A DNA stretch of 6,502 nt. Origin: Mariprofundales bacterium (GTDB taxonomy: Bacteria; Pseudomonadota; Zetaproteobacteria; Mariprofundales; S012-25). Below are positions 1 to 5,984 of the stretch, piece after piece (the first letter of the stretch is position 1; each line of letters begins with the position of its first letter). The DNA lies in NCBI GenBank assembly GCA_015487905.1, contig WFOX01000147.1, forward strand, positions 1 through 6,502, given 5' to 3'. The notes under the pieces were generated by a model. It did no database searches, was not told the DNA's origin, and saw only the letters and a list, made by a program, of their open reading frames with translations. Position numbers and translations under genes: made by a program.

Positions 1-889
1 CCGCAGCCAAGACGAGCCAGGGATGTGCGGCGATGTAGCGCGCATCCACAAGCGCCCCGACCGAGAGGAAGAAAACGGCCACGAAGATCACATACACCGA
101 GCGCAGGTGCTCCTCCACCCAGCCCGCGATGTCCGAATCGTGCAGGGCCAGGCCTGCGAGAAACGCACCGAAGGCGGCGGACAGCCCCATCGCCGAGGTG
201 AGCGCCGCCGAGGCAAAGCAAATGAGCAGCCCCAAGAGAATCCGCTTGTCCTCGCTTGCGGCGAGCCGCGCCGGGATGCGCCAGCCGACACCGCGCGCCA
301 GCCACACGGCAAGTGCCACAAGCAGCGCGCCGCCCACAAGCTGCATGGCCATGCGCGCAGGGGATGCACCCTCACCCGCAACGGCGCCGAGGATGAACAG
401 CATCGGCACGACCATGAGGTCCTGCATGAGCAGCACGCCGAGCGCGTTCTGGCCGAAGCCCGTCTCCAGCTCGCCCGTGTCCTTGAGCATCGTGAGCACC
501 ACAGCCGTGGAGCTTAGGCTCAGCATGAAGCCGAAGAGCAATCCTGTGCGCCAGTCCCAGCCCGCAAGCCAAGCGCCGGCGATGCAGACGGCGACACTTG
601 CCGCGATCTGCGCAAGCGTGCCGAGCACGGCCACGCGCCAACCGGCCACGAGCCGCGGCAAATCCATCTCCATGCCGATGAAGAACATGAGCATGATCAC
701 GCCGAGCTCGCCGATGTGGCGCAACAGTTCGGCGTCGTGGATGAGGCCGAGGCCCGAGGGGCCGACAATCGCGCCTGTAAGGATGTAGGCCGCGGCCACA
801 GGCGCCCCAAGCGCCCGCAAGAGATACGCGAACAGAAGCGCCACGCCGGCCACGCCGGCGATCGCAAAGAGCACGGGATCCATCTGCAT
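1..889 (-). CDS. Kef-type CPA2 monovalent cation/proton antiporter (3'-truncated by window edge)
   Basis: Inner-membrane antiporter of the Kef/CPA2 (Na_H_Exchanger) family, which exchanges K+ or Na+ for protons and often protects cells from electrophiles or pH stress. The 296 visible residues are almost entirely hydrophobic helices. Family signatures in order are LTGAIVGPSGLGLI (about 38-50), a GELGVIMLMFFIGME block (60-74), LSLSSTAVVL (123-132), LLMQDLMVVP with the ion-binding Asp157 (153-162), LSAAFGAFLAGL (236-247) and FFLSVGALVD (273-282). The start at 889 is preferred over the in-frame ATG at 895 because AAGGA lies 5 nt upstream of it. The C-terminus is outside the window, so I cannot say whether a TrkA-N/RCK nucleotide-binding domain (KefB/KefC type) follows. 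It lies 53 bp downstream of sspA on the same strand and may be cotranscribed. Substrate ion and subfamily are unresolved. Confidence 0.9.
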   Translation of the reverse strand, partial: MQMDPVLFAIAGVAGVALLFAYLLRALGAPVAAAYILTGAIVGPSGLGLIHDAELLRHIGELGVIMLMFFIGMEMDLPRLVAGWRVAVLGTLAQIAASVAVCIAGAWLAGWDWRTGLLFGFMLSLSSTAVVLTMLKDTGELETGFGQNALGVLLMQDLMVVPMLFILGAVAGEGASPARMAMQLVGGALLVALAVWLARGVGWRIPARLAASEDKRILLGLLICFASAALTSAMGLSAAFGAFLAGLALHDSDIAGWVEEHLRSVYVIFVAVFFLSVGALVDARYIAAHPWLVLAA

Positions 890-894
890 GGGCA

Positions 895-899
895 TCCTT
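895..899 (-). promoter_or_regulatory. Ribosome binding site deciding the antiporter start
   Basis: AAGGA on the minus strand ends 5 nt before the ATG at 889. The alternative in-frame ATG at 895 overlaps this motif, and the ATG at 883 would put it 11 nt away, so 889 is the best start. Confidence 0.55.
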
Positions 900-909
900 T
901 TTCGGGACA

Positions 910-931
910 CCCCCTGAAAATGTCAAGGGGG
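910..931. other. Short inverted repeat between sspA and the antiporter gene
   Basis: Five Cs at 910-914 pair with five Gs at 927-931, extended by a T-A pair and, after a one-base bulge, two more pairs. The loop is A-rich. There is no T-run on either side, so it is not a convincing intrinsic terminator. On the minus strand the region also holds a perfect TTGACA (926 to 921) just upstream of the antiporter gene. However, 17 bp further on there is no recognisable -10 box, and a transcript from it would start at or inside the coding region. It may simply be an mRNA processing or attenuation hairpin. Confidence 0.3.
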
Positions 932-942
932 AACTGATCAAA

Positions 943-1548
943 CTAGAACAAATCCTCCCGCATCATGCGCTCGGCTTCGGTGAGCGAGCGCTCAAATGCA
1001 GGCCGCGAAAAGAGCCGCTCGCAATAGGCCTCCAAATGGCGCAATCCTGAGATGTCCACGCCATATACGGGCAAACGGTAAAGAATCGGCGCAAAGCGGA
1101 TGTCGGCAAGCGAGTATTCGCCGACAAGCCAATCCGTGCGCGCAAGCAGCGCATCAAAGGCGGCAAGAATCGTGCGCATTTCCTCGCGCGCCTCGCCCTT
1201 GCGCCGCGCCTTGGGAATGCGCAAAAACTTCGGATACACCTCTTGCTCAATGCGCCGAAACGCGAGGCGCATAAGCGCGCGCTCCACGGGTGATGCGGGT
1301 TTGAGCGGCGGATGCGGATAGCGCTCATCCAAATACTCCGCCACGATCCACGGATCCACGAGCACATGATCGGCATCAAACACGGCAGGCAACTCGCCCG
1401 TTGGATTGACGCGCAAAAACTCATCCCGCGCGGGCGAAGGCTCGTCCATCACGACGGAGACGATCGTCGCGGGAAGCTCTTTTTCTTCAATGACCAGCCG
1501 AAGCGTATGCGAATGCGGACAGCGTGGATCCGAGTAAAGCTTGAGCAT
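943..1548 (-). CDS. sspA: Stringent starvation protein A (SspA), GST-fold RNA polymerase-associated regulator
   Basis: The 201-residue product is a cytoplasmic GST-superfamily protein. In E. coli, SspA binds the sigma70 RNA polymerase holoenzyme and affects stationary-phase, acid-stress and phage-gene transcription. The thioredoxin-like N-domain (1 to about 80) begins LYSDPRCPHSHTLRLV. The SspA hallmark YLDERYPHPPL (72-82) contains the Pro-His-Pro surface-pocket motif (78-80) implicated in SspA function in E. coli. The all-helical C-domain ends with SLTEAERMMRE (188-198), almost the same as the E. coli tail. Cys10 in CPHS resembles betaproteobacterial SspA, whereas E. coli lacks a Cys there. 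The ATG at 1548 follows a GGAGG roughly 10 nt upstream, a little long. No sspB follows; an antiporter gene comes next. Length matches the family (about 200-212). Confidence 0.88.
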   Translation of the reverse strand: MLKLYSDPRCPHSHTLRLVIEEKELPATIVSVVMDEPSPARDEFLRVNPTGELPAVFDADHVLVDPWIVAEYLDERYPHPPLKPASPVERALMRLAFRRIEQEVYPKFLRIPKARRKGEAREEMRTILAAFDALLARTDWLVGEYSLADIRFAPILYRLPVYGVDISGLRHLEAYCERLFSRPAFERSLTEAERMMREDLF

Positions 1549-1607
1549 CCCGTCTCACCCTCCGGGGCGAAAAATGGGCGCCAACCCTAAAATGAAACGC
1601 ACAAAGT

Positions 1608-2375
1608 TCAATCGCCGAGATAGGAAGCCACCAATCTGCGCACGCGCGCATCGGGATCGTTGCGCAGCCTGGCGAGCACGGGCTTGGCTTCATCGCCGGC
1701 AAGCGCAATCCAGCTCACAAGCCGCATGCGCAAGCGCGGATCGGGTGCTTCTTGCGCAAGCGCACCCAACGGCCCCACGACCTCGCGCATATACGGCGCA
1801 AGCGCGCGCTCAATGCAGCTCGTGACCTCATCCGACTTCCATGCGTCCATCCAAGCGCGCACCATGCGCTTGCGCGCGCGCGAACCCGCGCGCACGAGCA
1901 GGCTTGCCGCGGTAGGACAGGTTTCCGCCTTCGTAAGGCGCCAGATCAGCCCATCCCAAAGCGCCTCTGAGGGGGCAGGCACCTTGGCAAGTCCCCGGAG
2001 AAACCCCGCCAACGCCACCGCCGCACGAAACGGCACGCGCCGCGAACCAAAGGCGGCTTCCGCCTGCTCGGCCAACACAGCCGGAAGCGGCTTTTTCCTC
2101 GGCCACGCAAGCGCCTGCGCAGCGGCCACGCGAAACGGCGGCAGCACCCGCACCGAACGCACCACCGCAAGCAGCGCCGCCAGCGCATCCGCATCCCCCG
2201 AGGCCGCGCGCGCGTGCAATGCGTGCGTATCCAAGGGATGGCATCCTTGGGCCGCCTGGGGCGTCACCACCGCATGCCAGCCCGCCTCGGTGCGACACAA
2301 GCGCACCTCTTGGCGAAAGGCCCAAGCGGGGGATGCCGCCACCACAAGCGCAAGCGCCCATGCAAGGATCCGCAT
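1608..2375 (-). CDS. Exported HEAT-repeat-like protein of unknown function
   Basis: I do not recognise this 255-residue protein as a named family. Residues 1-19 (MRILAWALALVVAASPAWA) form a clear Sec signal peptide with an AWA cleavage site before Phe20, so the product is probably periplasmic. The mature part is Ala/Leu/Arg-rich and helical. Residues about 207-255 look like two HEAT/armadillo-type units, each with an Asp-Pro-x-x-Arg turn (PDPRLRMR and PDARVRRL). Four cysteines (27, 45, 153, 187) could form disulfides in the periplasm. The start at 2375 is chosen for the signal peptide; longer in-frame readings lack one. No Shine-Dalgarno motif precedes it. The neighbour pmbA is divergent, 28 bp away; sspA follows 59 bp downstream on the same strand. 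HEAT folds normally bind protein partners, so a scaffold role is possible, but that is inference. Confidence 0.68.
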   Translation of the reverse strand: MRILAWALALVVAASPAWAFRQEVRLCRTEAGWHAVVTPQAAQGCHPLDTHALHARAASGDADALAALLAVVRSVRVLPPFRVAAAQALAWPRKKPLPAVLAEQAEAAFGSRRVPFRAAVALAGFLRGLAKVPAPSEALWDGLIWRLTKAETCPTAASLLVRAGSRARKRMVRAWMDAWKSDEVTSCIERALAPYMREVVGPLGALAQEAPDPRLRMRLVSWIALAGDEAKPVLARLRNDPDARVRRLVASYLGD

Positions 2376-2392
2376 GGACGGAAAGTTTCGCG

Positions 2393-2401
2393 AGGAGGAG
2401 G
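2393..2401 (+). promoter_or_regulatory. Strong ribosome binding site deciding the pmbA start
   Basis: AGGAGGAGG lies 2 nt from the ATG at 2404, with its first AGGAGG 5 nt away. It fixes the pmbA start although the same frame stays open upstream as far as 1660, antisense to the HEAT-like gene. Confidence 0.8.
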
Positions 2402-2403
2402 CA

Positions 2404-3771
2404 ATGCCGCAAGAATCTTTATCACGGCTTTTGACGGAGGTGATCGCCCAAGCGCGCAGGCACGGCGCCGTGCACGCCGATGCGATCGCCGTGCACGAGC
2501 GCACGCTTCATGTGGAAGCGCGCGAAGGCAAGCTGGAGCGCATCGCGCAGGAAGAGCGCATCGGCGTGGGGCTGCGCGCATTCGTAGAACAGCAAAAAGG
2601 TCTTGCATTCGCCACCGCAAGCATCTCCTCGCCCTCGCAAGAAGCGCTTGCTGCGCTTGCCGAGCGCACGGTGGCCATGGCGCGCGCTGCCGCTGCGGAT
2701 CCTGAGGCCGTGCCGCCTGTGGGCGCTAAGCATCCGGACAAGGCGCGGATCGCAGGCTGGCTTGCCGCCCAGCCTGAGCAGACGGGTTGGACTTTGGCGG
2801 AAGCCCGTGAGGCTGCGCTTGCGCTGGATGCAGCGGCGCGCGCCGTGCGCGGCGTGCGCACCACGGAAGGCGCAACCGTTTCCGAAGAAGTCGCACGCGT
2901 GGCCTACGCGGCATCCGACGGCTTTGCCGCCGAATACCCGCGCACGCGCACGGCGATCTCCGTCGTCGCCGTGGCCGAGAACAACGGCGAGATGCAGCGC
3001 GATTACGCCTGGCATGTGGCGCGCACGCGCGCGCACCTTCCTGCGCCGGAGACCGTAGGCCACGAAGCGGGCCAACGCGCGATCCGGCGACTCGGCGCGC
3101 GCCCGCCGCGCACGGGCATGCAACCCGTCGTGTTGGAGCCGCGCGTGGCCGCGCAACTGCTGGGCCACTATGCTGCGGCGGCCAATGGGCTGAATGTGCT
3201 GCGCAAGCGCTCGTTTTGGGCGGACAAGCTCGGCGAGCAGGTCGCCGCCTCCCAACTTACGATTGTGGACGACCCCATGCATCCCGAAGGCGTGGAAGAT
3301 CGCATCTTTGACGGCGAGGGCACGGCCACGCGCAAGCTCACCTGGCTAGAGCGCGGTGTGCTCAAGAGCTACTTCACGAATCGCTATGCGGCGCAAAGGC
3401 TTGCGCATCCTGCCACAGGCCATGCCGTGCGCGGGCTTGCCGGCGATGTGGGCATTGCGCCGTCCAACCTCGTGGTTGTGCCAGGCGCGCAGCGCCCAGA
3501 GGAAATCCTGGCCGAGATCCAAGAAGGCGTGTGGATCACGGAGCTGTTCGGCTTCGGCGTGAATCCCGTAAGCGGTGATTTTTCTTTCGGTGCCGCCGGC
3601 TTTGCCATCCGCAACGGCGCGCTTGCCGAGCCCATTCAAGGCATGACGATCGCAGGCAACCTCATGCGCCTTGCGCAGACGATCACGCACATCGGCCGCG
3701 ACCTCACATGGTTCGGCGCGCGCGCAGCATCCACAATCGCCATAGAGCGCCTTGCGATCGCCGGGCGCTAG
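2404..3771 (+). CDS. pmbA: PmbA/TldE, non-catalytic subunit of the TldD-TldE metalloprotease
   Basis: The 455-residue product belongs to family U62 (TldD/PmbA). In E. coli, TldD and TldE form a heterodimer that degrades unfolded peptides, is needed for microcin B17 maturation and helps remove CcdA. TldD carries the HExxxH zinc site. No HExxxH is visible here, as expected for the TldE partner. Typical features are the N-terminal VEAREGKLERI region (37-47), YAASDGFAAEYPRTRT (168-182), FDGEGTATRKLTWLERGVLKSYFTNRYAAQRL (302-333), and the C-terminal VNPVSGDFSFGAAGF...GMTIAGNL...GRDLTWFG block (386-438). Length agrees with E. coli PmbA (450). The start is set by an excellent Shine-Dalgarno. No tldD is in the window, although the two are often unlinked. 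It is divergent from the HEAT-like gene and convergent with the methyltransferase gene, whose stop codon it overlaps. Confidence 0.93.
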   Translation: MPQESLSRLLTEVIAQARRHGAVHADAIAVHERTLHVEAREGKLERIAQEERIGVGLRAFVEQQKGLAFATASISSPSQEALAALAERTVAMARAAAADPEAVPPVGAKHPDKARIAGWLAAQPEQTGWTLAEAREAALALDAAARAVRGVRTTEGATVSEEVARVAYAASDGFAAEYPRTRTAISVVAVAENNGEMQRDYAWHVARTRAHLPAPETVGHEAGQRAIRRLGARPPRTGMQPVVLEPRVAAQLLGHYAAAANGLNVLRKRSFWADKLGEQVAASQLTIVDDPMHPEGVEDRIFDGEGTATRKLTWLERGVLKSYFTNRYAAQRLAHPATGHAVRGLAGDVGIAPSNLVVVPGAQRPEEILAEIQEGVWITELFGFGVNPVSGDFSFGAAGFAIRNGALAEPIQGMTIAGNLMRLAQTITHIGRDLTWFGARAASTIAIERLAIAGR

Positions 3772-4583
3772 TCCTTGCGCGCAACAGCAAGCATCGCCTC
3801 GGTAATGAGCGGCCCGCCCAAGCGATGCACGAGCGCGGCCATCCAGTCCAATGCGCGCAGATGCGGCGCAAGCAGCGCATCGTCCCAATCCATCGCCACA
3901 ACACGAAATCCGGCCTGCTGGATCGCGCGCACGAGGCTTGCCGGCGTGAAGTGCGAAAGATGAATCTCGCGCGCTTTCATGGAAAACAACGGATACGGGC
4001 GCCGCTTTGCAAGGCGATACAGCGCACGCATAAGGAGATTGCGGCGATTCGGCACGGCGATGAACAGCCAGCCGCCCGGCGCAAGCAACCGCTGCATGGC
4101 CGCAAGGGCCGCAAACGGGCGGCGCATATGCTCCAGCACATGCCAAGCCGTGATCACATCGTAGCCGCCTTGGGGAAGCGCAAGCTCCTCCACCTCGCCC
4201 ACATGCACGGGCACGCCTGCACGCGCGGCGATCTCGCGCGCGCCGGCCTCGGAAAGCTCCGTGGCCTCTACCGCAAACCCCACGCGCTTGGCCGCCTCGG
4301 CGAAGCCTCCATCGCCGCCGCCGACATCCAACAGTCTTCCAGTTTGCACATAGGCGCGCACACGCGCCAGCCGCCGCTGCCAAAGCCGCTTGCGCGCGGC
4401 TGCTTGCTGCTTCGTCCAAGGCTCGTAGTAAGCGGCATCATAGGCCTGTGCAAGCGCCTCTCGGCTCGGCGTGGGATGCACAAAACCATACTCGCAATCC
4501 CGACAGGCATAGACCGCATAAGGCGGCTCTTCCTCCAAGCGCACAAGCGATGTGCTTGCGCAAAGCGGGCACTGCACGCTCAC
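3768..4583 (-). CDS. SAM-dependent class I methyltransferase with N-terminal zinc ribbon
   Basis: The 271-residue protein is a soluble methyltransferase of the Methyltransf_11/23 type. An N-terminal zinc ribbon is formed by CPLC (5-8) and CRDC (27-30), followed by YGFVHPTPS. The Rossmann core begins with motif I LLDVGGGDGG (84-93), which binds SAM. An acidic residue after beta-2 (ELSEAG, 109-114), WHVLEHM (147-153), LLAPGGWLFIAVPN (166-179) and the Methyltransf_23-like HLSHFTPASL (208-217) follow. Zinc-ribbon methyltransferases of this layout commonly act on sugars or glycan precursors, but the substrate cannot be read from the sequence. The start is GTG at 4583, overlapping the glycosyltransferase stop as GTGA, which implies translational coupling; a G-run lies about 8 nt upstream. 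Its stop at 3770-3768 shares CTAG with the pmbA stop. Confidence 0.85.
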   Translation of the reverse strand: MSVQCPLCASTSLVRLEEEPPYAVYACRDCEYGFVHPTPSREALAQAYDAAYYEPWTKQQAAARKRLWQRRLARVRAYVQTGRLLDVGGGDGGFAEAAKRVGFAVEATELSEAGAREIAARAGVPVHVGEVEELALPQGGYDVITAWHVLEHMRRPFAALAAMQRLLAPGGWLFIAVPNRRNLLMRALYRLAKRRPYPLFSMKAREIHLSHFTPASLVRAIQQAGFRVVAMDWDDALLAPHLRALDWMAALVHRLGGPLITEAMLAVARKD

Positions 4584-5602
4584 GCAAGCAACCCCCGATA
4601 CAGCGCAAGCAACTGCTGCATCATCGTTTGAGGCGCAAAACGCGCCGCTTCTGTGCGCGCGCGCGCAGAAAGGCCTTCCCAGGCCCGGGAATCCTGCAAA
4701 TACGGAAGCATCTTGGCCGCAAGCGCATCAGGATCATCGGCAAGCACGCCGCCCTCGCCCACGACCTCCGGAAGCGACCCCACGGCAAGCGCCGCCACAG
4801 GCGTTCCCAGCGCCATCGCCTCCACGGCCACGCGCCCAAAGCCCTCGTGCCGTGAGGTGACGAGGCAAAACCGCGCCAAGGCCAACAACTCGCCCACCGC
4901 GCGCACCGGCCCGCGCAACTGGATGCGTTCAGCATATGGGCTTGCTTGGATGCGCGCGCGCAAACGCACATCCGTATCATCCCCAGGCACGGCGCCGCCT
5001 GCCAGCACAAGCCCCCCTGACCAAGCATGCGCAAGCTTTTCAAACACGGCCACGGCAAGCTCCGGGCGCTTGATCGCATCCAAACGCCCAAGCCACACGA
5101 TGCGCGCCTGGCGCTGAATTTCGCCGTTTACGCGCGGTGTGGGCACGCCGTTGTAAATCACATGCACCTTTGGATGCCCCTCGGGATAGCGCGCGCGGGC
5201 CGTCGCATGGCTATTGCAGATCACCGCCGCGGCATGGCGCAGCAAAAACCCATCCAGTGGATCGCGCGCGGCCACGCGCGCATGAAAGATCACTGGAGGT
5301 GCACCGGAAAGAATCGCATAAAGCGCCGCGCGCGCATGGTTGGCATGCACGAGATCAAAGCGCTCCCGCCGCCAAAACGCGCGCCAAGCAACCCAGGCCG
5401 GAAGGCTCGCCAGGCCGATCTTCGGCATCGGTAGGATCTCCGTGCGCACGCCGAGCACGCGCGCAAGCCGCAAAAGCTCCCCCCGCCCAGGCACCACGAG
5501 CACAGGCTCCACTTCCTTGGGCAAGCGCTCCAAGAGCTCCAGCAACGAGCGCTCGCCGCCGCCCACGATGTCCTTGTGCTGCGAAAGATAGGCGATGCGC
5601 AC
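4580..5602 (-). CDS. GT4-family glycosyltransferase (GT-B fold)
   Basis: The 340-residue enzyme is predicted to transfer a sugar from an activated donor with retention of configuration, probably at the cytoplasmic face during cell-surface glycan synthesis. The N-domain has the Gly-rich acceptor loop of GT4 enzymes, DIVGGGERSLLELL (11-24), then VHANHARAALYA (85-96) and ICNSHATARARYP (128-140). The C-domain starts with VIYNGVPTP (148-156) and WLGRLDAIKRPELA (170-183). It contains the E-x7-E motif EGFGRVAVE (253-261), which binds the nucleotide sugar, followed by AMALGTPVAALAVGSLPEVV (262-281). The start is GTG at 5602, since no upstream ATG fits; a G-run and GGAAG directly precede it. It lies 51 bp downstream of tatA and is translationally coupled to the methyltransferase gene. 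Donor and acceptor are unknown. No transmembrane segment is evident. Confidence 0.88.
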   Translation of the reverse strand: MRIAYLSQHKDIVGGGERSLLELLERLPKEVEPVLVVPGRGELLRLARVLGVRTEILPMPKIGLASLPAWVAWRAFWRRERFDLVHANHARAALYAILSGAPPVIFHARVAARDPLDGFLLRHAAAVICNSHATARARYPEGHPKVHVIYNGVPTPRVNGEIQRQARIVWLGRLDAIKRPELAVAVFEKLAHAWSGGLVLAGGAVPGDDTDVRLRARIQASPYAERIQLRGPVRAVGELLALARFCLVTSRHEGFGRVAVEAMALGTPVAALAVGSLPEVVGEGGVLADDPDALAAKMLPYLQDSRAWEGLSARARTEAARFAPQTMMQQLLALYRGLLA

Positions 5603-5653
5603 CTTCCCCCCGCCGAAACGCCCCGCACACGCACCCGGCGCGGCCAGGGCATG

Positions 5654-5857
5654 CTATGCCTTGTGGCTTCCCTCGCCGCCCGCCTCGGCCTTGCCGTTGT
5701 CCGCAGAGGATGCTCCATCGTCCTCGCGCAGGTGCTTGCGGAAGTTGCGAATGCCCTTGGCGATGCCCGCACCAACCTCGGGAAGCTTGTTCGCCCCGAA
5801 CAAGATCACCACGATGATCAAAATCAAGATCAACTCCGTCGTGCCTAGCCCGAACAT
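5654..5857 (-). CDS. tatA: Twin-arginine translocase subunit TatA (TatA/E family)
   Basis: The 67-residue inner-membrane protein belongs to the Tat system, which exports folded, often cofactor-bearing proteins. Residues 1-4 (MFGL) face the periplasm. A short membrane helix follows (about 6-21, [16 protein letters not shown]), then the [10 protein letters not shown] hinge (20-29) and an amphipathic helix ([17 protein letters not shown], 29-45). The tail is charged and low in complexity ([11 protein letters not shown]...). This is the TatA/E layout; the FG hinge and short length argue against TatB, although Glu8 in the membrane helix is a position also polar in TatB. The start at 5857 rather than the upstream in-frame ATG at 5920 is set by AAGGAGG 6 nt before it and by the MFG(L/I) N-terminus. 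No tatB or tatC follows; a glycosyltransferase gene does. petA, encoding a likely Tat substrate, is divergent next door. Confidence 0.92.
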   Translation of the reverse strand: MFGLGTTELILILIIVVILFGANKLPEVGAGIAKGIRNFRKHLREDDGASSADNGKAEAGGEGSHKA

Positions 5858-5863
5858 GCCTTG

Positions 5864-5870
5864 CCTCCTT
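5864..5870 (-). promoter_or_regulatory. Ribosome binding site of tatA
   Basis: AAGGAGG on the minus strand ends 6 nt before the ATG at 5857. It excludes the longer in-frame start at 5920, which would place the motif inside the coding region. Confidence 0.75.
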
Positions 5871-5876
5871 GCCGCA

Positions 5877-5918
5877 GCATTGCGCGAGCATAAGCGCGAA
5901 CGCCAGTCCGCGCAATGC
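5877..5918. repeat. Perfect 10-bp inverted repeat in the tatA leader
   Basis: GCATTGCGCG at 5877-5886 is the exact reverse complement of CGCGCAATGC at 5909-5918, separated by 22 nt. In the tatA transcript it would form a GC-rich stem 6 nt upstream of the Shine-Dalgarno motif. It has no T-run and is not a terminator. It could be an mRNA-stabilising or translation-tuning hairpin, or an operator. Confidence 0.55.
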
Positions 5919-5931
5919 ACACGACCAGAGC

Positions 5932-5961
5932 ATTAGATCATTATTTCTTCATCAATTGCAA
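5932..5961 (-). promoter_or_regulatory. Candidate sigma70 promoter for tatA
   Basis: On the minus strand TTGCAA (5961-5956, 4 of 6 to consensus) is followed after 18 bp by TCTAAT (5937-5932, 5 of 6). The predicted start is near 5925, giving a leader of about 68 nt that holds the inverted repeat at 5877-5918. It sits in a roughly 29% GC island (5931-5985) within GC-rich surroundings. Confidence 0.5.
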
Positions 5962-5984
5962 ATGACTTGAAGTTCATCTAGGAT
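5956..5984 (+). promoter_or_regulatory. Candidate sigma70 promoter for petA
   Basis: TTGCAA (5956-5961, 4 of 6) and TAGGAT (5979-5984, 4 of 6) are 17 bp apart, predicting a start near 5991 and a leader of about 28 nt before petA. The -35 hexamer is a palindrome and is the same one used by the opposing tatA promoter. Confidence 0.45.

Noticed and set aside
372..941. Minus-strand open frame of 189 codons
   Set aside because: It is same-strand but out of frame with the antiporter, whose membrane helices and QD motif are unmistakable in the chosen frame.
1549..1607. Possible terminator or promoter between the HEAT-like gene and sspA
   Set aside because: The GGCGCC palindrome before a T-run on the minus strand is too short to form a real stem, and a TTGAAC with TAGGGT at 16 bp is too poor a promoter match.
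1660..2403. The pmbA frame stays open upstream to 1660, allowing a 703-residue reading
   Set aside because: The extension is antisense to the HEAT-like gene, has no resemblance to PmbA, and the strong ribosome binding site at 2393-2401 sets the start at 2404 with a family-normal length.
2422..3282. Minus-strand open frame of 286 codons
   Set aside because: It is antisense to well-supported pmbA coding sequence and composed of low-information Arg/Gly/His-rich residues.
858..3761. Three copies of GCGATCGC (858, 2482, 3754), resembling the cyanobacterial HIP1 word
   Set aside because: Three copies in 6.5 kb of GC-rich coding DNA are too few to claim HIP1-like enrichment, and the gene content is not cyanobacterial.
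3346..4419. Long minus-strand open frame of 357 codons
   Set aside because: It spans the pmbA 3' end and overlaps the methyltransferase gene in another frame. The product is Arg/Ala/Cys-rich with no family features, a typical shadow in GC-rich DNA.
3708..4631. Plus-strand open frame of 307 codons
   Set aside because: It is antisense to the methyltransferase gene, whose zinc ribbon and SAM motifs are clear. The plus-strand product is Arg/His-rich and featureless.
5858..5920. N-terminal extension of TatA to an ATG at 5920
   Set aside because: It would place the AAGGAGG ribosome site and the leader inverted repeat inside the gene and abolish the canonical [10 protein letters not shown]-terminus.
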